From NCBI GenBank assembly GCA_902797455.1, contig CADBTE010000330.1, forward strand, positions 1 through 5,331: a stretch of DNA of 5,331 nucleotides, read 5' to 3'. A model generated the notes under the pieces. It saw only the letters and a list, made by a program, of their open reading frames with translations. It was not told the origin of the DNA and did not search any database. Source of the DNA: an uncultured Planctomycetota bacterium. GTDB taxonomy: Bacteria; Planctomycetota; Planctomycetia; Pirellulales; Thermoguttaceae. Both the position numbers and the translations under genes were made by a program. Of this stretch, positions 1 to 5,290 are shown in pieces; the stretch's first letter is position 1, and each line of letters begins with the position of its first letter.

Positions 1-31
1 GATAAGCGCCGTGATCAAGCCGTGCGCGCGG

Positions 32-1042
32 CTACCCGCGGGGATGAAACTGCCGATGCAGCCCCCGCAGTTTCGTCGGGTCGACGTGGGTATAGATCTG
101 GGTGGTCGCGATCGACGCGTGGCCGAGCATCTCTTGAATTAACCTTAAATCGGCCCCGCCGGCCAGCAGGTGTGTCGCGAAACTATGCCGCAGCGTGTGG
201 GGGCTGACATGGATCGAGGCGTCGATCCGCAGCACGTACTTCTTCACCAGTTCCCAGAGCGCCTCGCGCCGCAGGGGGAGCCCCCGGCGGGTGAGGAACA
301 GCGGCCGGGCCGAGCCGGCTTCGTTCTCGCCGCCGGGCAGCCGCTCCTCGCGCCGGGCCCGCGCCGCGCGATAGGCATTGGAATTAAGCCATCGGTTCAC
401 CGCGGCGATCGCCTCGTGACTGAGCGGAACGATCCGCTCTTTATTGCCTTTGCCGACGCAGCGGCAGAACCGTTCGTTCAGCCGCAGGTCGCCCAGGCAC
501 AGGCCGGCGACCTCCGAGACGCGGCAGCCGGTCGCGTAGAAGAGGGCGAGGATCGCGCGGTCGCGCAGCCAGTTACGGTCGACCTGGGGATTCGGCTCGC
601 GCAGCAGGGCCGAGACCTGGCGCGGGGTGAGGACCGACGGCATTTTTTCCCAGAGTTTAGGCGCGTCGAGCAGCTCGGCGGCGCTGGAGCGCAGATCGCC
701 GACGCCGACCAGGTACCGAAAGAACCCCCGCAGCGAGACCACATGCCGCGCGCAGCTCGACGGCGCCAGGCCCCGATCGCTCAGCCAGCGCACGTACATC
801 GACAGGTCGCTGATGCGCAGGTCCGACAGCTGGCGGCCGCCCAGCCACAGGAAAAAGTGCTCCAGGTCGCGGCGGTAGGCGTCCCGCGTATTGACCGACA
901 GCCCCCGGTCGCCGGCCAGAGACCGCAGGTAATCGTCCAGGCGCGAGCGCTGGCGCAGCAGGATCGGCTCGCGCCGGGGGACCAGATGCCTGCGCCGCGA
1001 GCTTTGGCGCAGGAACGTTTTCGGCCGCTGATCGTCTTCCAT
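32..1042 (-). CDS. xerD: XerD-type tyrosine recombinase
   Basis: Site-specific recombinase of the tyrosine (phage-integrase) family, 336 aa, cytoplasmic and DNA-binding. It breaks and rejoins DNA through a 3'-phosphotyrosyl intermediate. The family resolves chromosome dimers at dif. The N-terminal SAM-like core-binding domain spans about residues 34-115 (SVNTRDAYRRDL). The catalytic domain spans about 135-330, with R174 (ATGCRVSEV), K198 (GKGNKER), H282 and R285 (PHTLRHSFATHLL), H308 (LGHASI) and nucleophile Y317 (TTQIYTHV). All six catalytic residues are present. The C-terminus LRGLHRQFHPRG resembles E. coli XerD more than XerC. Two differences from E. coli XerD (298 aa, from memory) are a basic N-terminal extension of about 25 residues and a charged insert around 222-245. 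An in-frame TAA at 1061-1063 leaves ATG 1042 as the only reasonable start. A weak AAGGG lies 11 nt upstream. It is divergent from the kinase cluster. A phage-type or accessory integrase is possible, but no mobile-element context is visible. Confidence 0.93.
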   Translation of the reverse strand: MEDDQRPKTFLRQSSRRRHLVPRREPILLRQRSRLDDYLRSLAGDRGLSVNTRDAYRRDLEHFFLWLGGRQLSDLRISDLSMYVRWLSDRGLAPSSCARHVVSLRGFFRYLVGVGDLRSSAAELLDAPKLWEKMPSVLTPRQVSALLREPNPQVDRNWLRDRAILALFYATGCRVSEVAGLCLGDLRLNERFCRCVGKGNKERIVPLSHEAIAAVNRWLNSNAYRAARARREERLPGGENEAGSARPLFLTRRGLPLRREALWELVKKYVLRIDASIHVSPHTLRHSFATHLLAGGADLRLIQEMLGHASIATTQIYTHVDPTKLRGLHRQFHPRG

Positions 1043-1057
1043 CGCCCGTTTGACCCT

Positions 1058-1087
1058 TATTTACCCGTCCGGTATTTACCCGTCCGG
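1058..1087 (-). repeat. Perfect tandem 15-bp direct repeat before xerD
   Basis: Two exact head-to-tail copies of a 15-mer (plus strand TATTTACCCGTCCGG; minus strand CCGGACGGGTAAATA) occupy 1058-1072 and 1073-1087. The array ends 15 nt before the recombinase ATG, so it lies in the leader or promoter of that gene. Each copy puts a GC-rich half (CCGGACGGG) beside an AT-rich half (TAAATA), as in a binding site for a protein repeated on one face of the helix. The GC core CCGTCCGG recurs at 1250-1257. The repeat is directly visible. Its role as an operator or as a replication-slippage remnant is not decided by sequence. Confidence 0.75.
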
Positions 1088-1111
1088 CACTTTCCGCCCG
1101 CCTGAGCTTCT

Positions 1112-1162
1112 AAAAAACCACGTCTGTCCGCGCGCGGAAGAACCTCCGCCGCGCGGACAGAC
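1112..1162 (-). terminator. GC-rich hairpin plus T6 in minus-strand leader
   Basis: Bases 1122-1134 pair perfectly with 1150-1162 (13 bp). After one bulged base (1149), 1135-1137 pair with 1146-1148, and 1138-1145 form the apical loop. On the minus strand the stem is followed, after 4 nt, by six T residues (1117-1112), which is the form of an intrinsic terminator. The plus-strand side (after 1162) has no T-tract, so only the minus direction fits. No minus-strand gene lies immediately upstream. It could stop antisense transcription coming from the exonuclease side, or act as an attenuator in the recombinase leader. The structure is certain as a sequence feature; the function is inferred. Confidence 0.6.
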
Positions 1163-1194
1163 CCTTTCCCTATCGGTAATATATTCTAAGCCAC

Positions 1195-1208
1195 CCGGCG
1201 GCCGCCGG
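1195..1208. repeat. 14-bp perfect palindrome
   Basis: CCGGCGGCCGCCGG at 1195-1208 equals its own reverse complement and lies near the middle of the divergent intergenic region. It could be a dimeric repressor site. Short all-GC palindromes are not rare in DNA this GC-rich, so regulatory meaning is weakly supported. Confidence 0.35.
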
Positions 1209-1305
1209 ACAGCCGCAAGCCGGCGGGCGGGCCCCAATTTTCCCCGCCGCCGTCCGGTACGATTATAACGATTTATCCATCCTGCCCGACCGAAAAATTT
1301 TCACC

Positions 1306-1317
1306 CGCGGCGCCGCG
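1306..1317. repeat. 12-bp perfect palindrome upstream of candidate promoter
   Basis: CGCGGCGCCGCG at 1306-1317 is self-complementary. It sits just upstream of the candidate -35 (1324-1329) and just downstream of an AAAAATTTT tract (1293-1301). The arrangement of A/T tract, palindrome and promoter would suit an activator or repressor site for the exonuclease-kinase cluster. A chance GC palindrome is an equally plausible reading. Confidence 0.3.
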
Positions 1318-1323
1318 CGTGTC

Positions 1324-1352
1324 TCGAAAACATTCCCCGCAGCGATTACAAT
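1324..1352 (+). promoter_or_regulatory. Candidate sigma70-type promoter for the exonuclease-kinase cluster
   Basis: A -35-like TCGAAA (1324-1329, 4 of 6 to TTGACA) is separated by exactly 17 nt from a -10-like TACAAT (1347-1352, 5 of 6 to TATAAT). This predicts transcription starting near 1359, about 55 nt before the ATG at 1414. It also argues against translation from the earlier in-frame ATG at 1351, which would overlap the -10. It is a consensus match only and has not been tested. Confidence 0.4.
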
Positions 1353-1404
1353 GGGAATTGGCGCTGTCTGCGCAAGTTTTAACGCGGCGGCTTTACGCCC
1401 CGCC

Positions 1405-1410
1405 GGAGGG
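1405..1410 (+). promoter_or_regulatory. Shine-Dalgarno fixing the exonuclease start
   Basis: GGAGGG at 1405-1410 lies a few bases before ATG 1414, with 4 nt between GGAGG and the start. It is the only strong Shine-Dalgarno sequence before any gene here. It favours the 337-aa product over the 358-aa reading from ATG 1351, whose extra 21 residues do not resemble the family's N-terminus. Confidence 0.6.
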
Positions 1411-1413
1411 ACC

Positions 1414-2427
1414 ATGGATCAGAATCCGAAGATCAAAGCTCTCGCTGACCTGGCGAACAACCAGGAGGGGATCGTTTTCGCCGCGCTGGCCGCCAAGGAC
1501 GAGGGGCACACGCGCGACGGCAAGCCGTACTATCGGCTGACGTTCCAGGACGCGCGCCGCCGGGCGCAGGCGATGATCTGGCGCGATTCCCCCTTTTACG
1601 ACCTATGCCGGGGGGAATGGCGGGTCGGTGATTTCTTTAAGATGCGGATCCTCTATAAAGAGTCGGACTACGGCCCGAAGATCGAGATCCGTCAGATCCG
1701 CAAGGCGGTCGAGTCGGACCAGCGGGAGGGGTTTTCTCGGAACCTATGCCGCCCGACCACGCCGGCCGACCCGTCGATTTACCTCGACGAGCTTCTGTCG
1801 CTGGCCAAAGAGCGGGTCGGCAAGGGCCCGCTGCTGACGCTGATCCAGCGGATCTTTAAAGAGAACCGCGCGCGGCTGCTGTCGGTCCCGTCGTCGCGCG
1901 GACATCATCATACCGTCTTCGGCGGCATGCTCCAGCATACCGTCACGGTCACGAAGATCGCCATCGCGCTGATCGACCGCTTTAACGCCGACTACCCCGC
2001 CGGCGGGAAGCTCTTCAGCGCGCCGCTGACGGTCGCCGGCGCCATTTTGCACGAGATCGGCAAGATCGACCAGATGCGCGGCGATACTCTTTCGCCGACG
2101 CACACCCTGGCCGGCGAGCTGCTCGGCTATGCGGTTCTCGGCCGCGATATCGTCCGCCGTCACGCTCAGGAGGCGAAACTCCCCCCCGAGCTGCAGCTGC
2201 GGCTGGAGCATATTCTGCTCGCGCACCCGGTTTCGCCCGACTGGGGCGCCGCCCGCGGCGCCATGTCGCTCGAGGCGGCGATCGTTCAGCTGGCCGACTA
2301 CAGCGATTCGATTTTCGCGACGTCGCTGGAGACCATGCTCGGCGACCGCGCGACGGGCGATTTCACCCTGGCCCGCGGCCCGCTGGGTCATCCGTTACTC
2401 AAAGCTATCCACCCCAACGAGCAATAG
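1414..2427 (+). CDS. YhaM-like OB-fold/HD-domain 3'-5' exoribonuclease homologue
   Basis: Cytoplasmic protein of 337 aa with the two-part layout of the YhaM/CBF1 family, known as 3'-5' exonucleases that trim single-stranded RNA (and DNA). An OB-fold nucleic-acid-binding domain spans about 15-97 (KPYYRLTFQDARRRAQAMIW). A helical linker covers about 120-158. The HD phosphohydrolase-like domain spans about 160-310. Visible candidate metal ligands are H175 (LQHTVTV), H213-E214 (ILHEIGKI), H266 and H271 (LEHILLAHP), and D295 (QLADYSDS). Three family positions differ from B. subtilis YhaM as I recall it: HD is HE, the His of GNLLGH is Tyr239, and the second His of SHHG is Pro272. Activity is therefore uncertain. 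The start is set by GGAGGG at 1405-1410. It is the first gene of a tight plus-strand cluster, 14 nt before the kinase gene. The family assignment is firm; catalysis is inferred. Confidence 0.85.
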   Translation: MDQNPKIKALADLANNQEGIVFAALAAKDEGHTRDGKPYYRLTFQDARRRAQAMIWRDSPFYDLCRGEWRVGDFFKMRILYKESDYGPKIEIRQIRKAVESDQREGFSRNLCRPTTPADPSIYLDELLSLAKERVGKGPLLTLIQRIFKENRARLLSVPSSRGHHHTVFGGMLQHTVTVTKIAIALIDRFNADYPAGGKLFSAPLTVAGAILHEIGKIDQMRGDTLSPTHTLAGELLGYAVLGRDIVRRHAQEAKLPPELQLRLEHILLAHPVSPDWGAARGAMSLEAAIVQLADYSDSIFATSLETMLGDRATGDFTLARGPLGHPLLKAIHPNEQ

Positions 2428-2441
2428 TCTTTCGGTGATTT

Positions 2442-4121
2442 ATGGCAAAATTATCGGTTGACATCTTTCTGGAATACCTGCGCAAGAGCGAGATCACGGA
2501 CGAGCATTCGCTCAACGCGGCGCTGGAGGAGATCCTCGCTCATGCCACGCCCGAGGAGGCGGCCGACGCCGACTACATTTCGCGGAAGCTCATCGACGCG
2601 GGGCTGATTACCAGCTGGCAGACGCGCCAGCTCATGAAGGGGAAGTACAAGGGTTTTTTCCTTCGTCATTATAAGATTCTCGGCCATCTCGGATCGGGGG
2701 GGATGAGCACCGTCTATCTGGCCGAGCATACGCTCATGCAGCGGCGGGTCGCGATTAAGGTTCTCCCCAAAAAGCGGCTGAGCAACGCCGCCTATCTGGA
2801 GCGGTTCGTACGCGAGGCGCAGGCGATCGCCTCGCTCGATCATCCGCACATTGTCCGCGCGTACGATATCGACCGGTTCGAGGACGTCCATTACATCGTT
2901 ATGGAGTACTTCGACGGAAAGAATCTTCGTCAGATCGTCGATACCGACGGGCCGCTGTCGTACGAAGACGCGGTGAACTACATTCGCCAGGGGGCGGAGG
3001 GGCTGATTCACGCGCACCGGATCGGTATTATTCACCGCGACGTTAAGCCCGAGAATCTTCTGGCGAACGACGAGGGGCTGGTCAAGCTGCTCGACCTGGG
3101 CTTAGCGCTGCTGGACGAGAACATCTTTACCCATTCGAACTCCTCGTCGATCGCCGACGATAAGATCCTCGGCACGGCCGACTACCTAGCGCCGGAGCAG
3201 GCGATCAACAGCCACAGCGTCGACGCCCGGGCCGATATTTACTCCCTCGGCTGTACGCTTTACTTCTGCCTAACCGGCCACGCCCCCTTCCCGACCGGTA
3301 CGATTCCCCAGCGGCTTTTAGCGCATCAGCGTCAGCAGCCGGCGAGTATTTTCGTCGACCGGCCCGACGCGCCGCAGGATCTGGTCAAGATCTGCGAGAA
3401 GATGATGGCCAAAAAGCCGGACGACCGCTATCAGTCGGCCGCCGAGGTCTCGGAGGTCCTTTCGCGCTGGCTGGTCAAGCACGGGTTCGCCAGTGAGCGC
3501 GACTTCGAGGGGGAGTTCCAGCTCGGTACCGGCGAAAACGTTCTGGCGGACGACGAGAACGATCTGATCTCCAACGAGCTGTCGTACCTGCGCAGCGGGC
3601 AGAGCGCGATCAACTTAGCCGATACGTCATGGCGCGCGGGGGACGGCTCGGAAATACTCTCGTCGGGTCAGCAGAAAGACGCGGTGAACCTATTCGGCTC
3701 GGGGAGCGGGTCCGGCTCGCATTTGGGCAACTCGACGCAGGAGCTGCTGCTGTCGCGTTCGGTCGTCTCGAAGAGCGGCCGGCTCGACCCGCTCGACCTG
3801 GCGATGAGCGAGATCCAGACCGGCAAAGAAAAACTCCCCGACGGGGCGCAGAAGGGGGACGACTCGGCGCGGCAGGTTCCGCTGCATCATCGCGGGCCGA
3901 CCGATCGGATTCTCACCGCCCGCAATAAGCAGCGGGCGAAGAACGCCGCGCGGGCGGCCAAGCCCGACCAGAAGAGCGAGCCGGCCGGCGGCCTGTTCGC
4001 CGGCGACTGGCATAAGAAGGTTCCGTTCTGGTTTTGGGCGGTATTCGTCGCGGGGTATGTTCTGGCGACGTTTTTAGCGGGGATTCTGTTCGCGCTGCTG
4101 CTGAACCTCAATCAGGAGTAG
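2442..4121 (+). CDS. Tail-anchored Hanks-type Ser/Thr protein kinase
   Basis: Protein kinase of 559 aa that transfers ATP phosphate to Ser/Thr of unknown targets. Residues 1-75 are a helical N-terminal region of planctomycete-kinase style (LIDAGLITSWQTRQLMKGK). The kinase domain spans about 78-345: glycine loop GHLGSGGMSTVY (81-92), K106 (VAIKVL), E125, HRDVKPEN (198-205; D200, K202, N205), DLG in place of DFG (218-220), GTADYLAPEQ (244-253), D265 and R329. All key catalytic residues are present, so it is probably active. The activation loop carries a Ser/Thr cluster (T230, S232, S234-236) suited to autophosphorylation. Residues 346-527 are a low-complexity linker with a GSGSGSGS run (419-426). 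One hydrophobic segment (about 530-556) followed by NQE is a C-terminal tail anchor, placing the kinase in the cytoplasm with no extracytoplasmic sensor. No clear Shine-Dalgarno precedes ATG 2442, but the 14-nt gap implies co-transcription with the exonuclease gene. Confidence 0.92.
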   Translation: MAKLSVDIFLEYLRKSEITDEHSLNAALEEILAHATPEEAADADYISRKLIDAGLITSWQTRQLMKGKYKGFFLRHYKILGHLGSGGMSTVYLAEHTLMQRRVAIKVLPKKRLSNAAYLERFVREAQAIASLDHPHIVRAYDIDRFEDVHYIVMEYFDGKNLRQIVDTDGPLSYEDAVNYIRQGAEGLIHAHRIGIIHRDVKPENLLANDEGLVKLLDLGLALLDENIFTHSNSSSIADDKILGTADYLAPEQAINSHSVDARADIYSLGCTLYFCLTGHAPFPTGTIPQRLLAHQRQQPASIFVDRPDAPQDLVKICEKMMAKKPDDRYQSAAEVSEVLSRWLVKHGFASERDFEGEFQLGTGENVLADDENDLISNELSYLRSGQSAINLADTSWRAGDGSEILSSGQQKDAVNLFGSGSGSGSHLGNSTQELLLSRSVVSKSGRLDPLDLAMSEIQTGKEKLPDGAQKGDDSARQVPLHHRGPTDRILTARNKQRAKNAARAAKPDQKSEPAGGLFAGDWHKKVPFWFWAVFVAGYVLATFLAGILFALLLNLNQE

Positions 4122-4151
4122 GTTTTTCGAACCGTATGAAAATTAAACGTT

Positions 4152-5006
4152 ATGGCGAATCCGTTTGAAAATCAAAAAGGCCGATATCGACCGCTTCGTT
4201 TGGTCTATACCGGTCAGTACGCGAAGCTCTGGAAGATGCGCGATACGCGCGAAGATATCGACGTGGGGCTAAAGGTTCTGCTGCCCGCCGCGATGCGCGA
4301 CCGCAAGCAGCGGGCGCTTTTGCGGCATGAGTTCGAGCTGGGTTCGACGCTCGATTTCCCCGGTCTGGTACGCGCGTACGAGTGGGGGAAGGAACAGGGG
4401 TGTTATTATTACACGATGGAGTGGTTTCCCGCGCCGAGTGTGAAGGGATTGGTTCTGCTCGGCTACGAGACGTACGCGCCGGTGCTGCCGACGCTCATTC
4501 CGATGCTGTTCGAGCCGCTGCTGTCGCTGGCCAAGGCGGGTTACGTTCATCGTGACGTTAAGCCGGACAACTACCTTTTCTCGCCCGAGAAGGGGATCCG
4601 TCTGATCGATTACGCCCTGGTGCAAAAGCGCGGCGGCTGGTGGCGCCGGCTGCTGCCCAAGGGGAAGGTCACGCAGGGGACGGCGACGTACATGTCGCCG
4701 GAGCAGATACGCAAGGAGCCGCTCGACGAGCGGGCGGACTTGTACTGTTTGGGCGGGACGATTGTGGAGCTGCTGACCGGGTCGGTTCCGTTTTCGGGGA
4801 CGAGTTTAGGCGACTTGCTCGGCAAGCATCTTTCGGGGGTGATACCGCCGATTCTCTCGAAGAATAAGAACGTGACCGAGGAGTTCAATCAGTTTGTCCG
4901 CTCGCTTTTAGCGCCGAAGCGGGAGGATCGGCCGAGGACGGTGGCCGACGCGTACGCGGCGGTGAAGCGAATGAAGCTGTTCGTGAACCCGCCCAAGCCG
5001 GTTTGA
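4152..5006 (+). CDS. Small kinase-like protein with degenerate ATP loop
   Basis: Soluble Hanks-type kinase homologue of 284 aa, essentially a bare kinase domain with no membrane segment or extra domain. Retained: K41 (VGLKVL), E60, HRDVKPDN (133-140; D135, K137, N140), TATYMSPEQ (177-185), D196 (ERADLY) and R260. Altered: the glycine-rich loop region (about 15-30, RLVYTGQYAKLWKM) keeps a single Gly, and DFG is DYA (153-155), keeping the metal-binding Asp but losing the Gly. The activation loop has an unusual basic, Trp-rich stretch (QKRGGWWRRLLPKGK, 158-172). It may be an atypical active kinase or a pseudokinase partner of the upstream kinase. The gene lies 30 nt after that gene, consistent with one operon. 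No Shine-Dalgarno is seen before ATG 4152. A 10-codon out-of-frame ORF (4136-4168) overlaps the start. The kinase fold is firm; activity is uncertain. Confidence 0.88.
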   Translation: MANPFENQKGRYRPLRLVYTGQYAKLWKMRDTREDIDVGLKVLLPAAMRDRKQRALLRHEFELGSTLDFPGLVRAYEWGKEQGCYYYTMEWFPAPSVKGLVLLGYETYAPVLPTLIPMLFEPLLSLAKAGYVHRDVKPDNYLFSPEKGIRLIDYALVQKRGGWWRRLLPKGKVTQGTATYMSPEQIRKEPLDERADLYCLGGTIVELLTGSVPFSGTSLGDLLGKHLSGVIPPILSKNKNVTEEFNQFVRSLLAPKREDRPRTVADAYAAVKRMKLFVNPPKPV

Positions 5007-5008
5007 TC

Positions 5009-5015
5009 TTTTTTT
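5009..5015 (+). terminator. T7 run after the kinase-like gene, weak terminator candidate
   Basis: Seven T residues begin two bases after the TGA stop at 5004-5006. Only a weak stem can be drawn before them (AACC near 4986 with GGTT at 5000-5003), and it overlaps the end of the gene. Position fits the operon end, but the lack of a good stem makes an intrinsic terminator doubtful. Confidence 0.25.
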
Positions 5016-5152
5016 GCAGTGCGCTGCCCCCCAATAAAGGTTTCGGAAGTACCCCCTGGCCCCGGCACAAAAGGCGGCCAGCCGATATCCCTACGGGGGG
5101 CAGCCGGGGGCCGGCCGGGAGCCCCGGCGGGCGATATGCCCATGGCTATTCT

Positions 5153-5187
5153 AACGGCAGCCGTTCGGCAGCGCTGCGGGCGCTGCC
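5153..5187. repeat. Two adjacent hairpins
   Basis: AACGG (5153-5157) pairs with CCGTT (5161-5165) around a 3-nt loop. One base later GGCAGCGC (5167-5174) pairs perfectly with GCGCTGCC (5180-5187) around a 5-nt loop. Neither strand has a T-tract next to the stems, so this is not a standard terminator. It could be an intergenic repeat element or part of a structured RNA. Confidence 0.5.
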
Positions 5188-5267
5188 TCAGAAATGAGAG
5201 CGAACAACGTGAGCGGTGGTGCCGCAGTGATTTTCCAATTCTGGATTTCTTCTCATACGGCAATCGC

Positions 5268-5290
5268 GGTCAAGCGCGCTGCGCTTGCCC
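5268..5290. repeat. 7-bp hairpin, possible dispersed repeat
   Basis: CAAGCGC (5271-5277) pairs with GCGCTTG (5281-5287) around GCT. Past one mismatch the flanking GG (5268-5269) pairs with CC (5289-5290). The downstream bases read on the minus strand as GCCTCCGGCGGC, a style of repeat I associate with planctomycete intergenic DNA from memory. Only one copy is in the window, so repeat status cannot be confirmed here. Confidence 0.4.

Larger units (their letters stand above)
1043..1413. other. Divergent intergenic region with regulatory structure
   Basis: This 371-base stretch between the divergent recombinase and exonuclease genes shows no credible coding region. Reading from the recombinase side it holds a tandem 15-bp direct repeat (1058-1087), a long GC hairpin with a minus-strand T-tract (1112-1162), an AT-rich island (1177-1187), a 14-bp palindrome (1195-1208), an A/T tract (1293-1301), a 12-bp palindrome (1306-1317) and a candidate plus-strand promoter (1324-1352). 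The motif CCGTCCGG occurs three times (1065-1072, 1080-1087, 1250-1257). The region must contain promoters for both directions. Their exact positions are inference. Confidence 0.7.

Noticed and set aside
1..18. Possible start of another minus-strand gene after xerD (TTG at 16-18, reading MITALI)
   Set aside because: Only six codons are visible, there is no Shine-Dalgarno sequence and TTG is a weak start, so it cannot be supported from this window.
170..1105. Long plus-strand open frame antisense to the recombinase gene
   Set aside because: It is the mirror of a clear tyrosine recombinase gene. Its product is Pro/Ala/Gln/Arg-rich with no recognisable domain, as expected from GC-rich antisense frames.
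1264..1269. TATAAC as a -10 for the plus-strand cluster
   Set aside because: It matches TATAAT at 5 of 6 positions, but no acceptable -35 lies 16-18 nt upstream. The pair at 1324-1352 is better spaced.
1351..1413. N-terminal extension of 21 residues on the exonuclease from ATG 1351
   Set aside because: ATG 1414 has GGAGGG just upstream, ATG 1351 has none and overlaps the candidate -10, and the extra residues do not look like the OB-fold N-terminus.
1744..2391. Minus-strand open frame inside the exonuclease gene
   Set aside because: It is fully contained in a well-supported gene on the other strand, and its translation is Arg/Gln/Gly-rich with no motif.
5003..5197. Small TTG-start frame overlapping the kinase-like stop codon
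   Set aside because: The TTGA overlap could suggest translational coupling, but the product is Pro/Gly/Arg-rich, crosses several inverted repeats and has no recognisable domain.
4889..5263. Minus-strand open frame of about 124 residues at the 3' end
   Set aside because: It overlaps the conserved C-terminal part of the kinase-like gene, runs through the hairpin region and has a low-complexity product.
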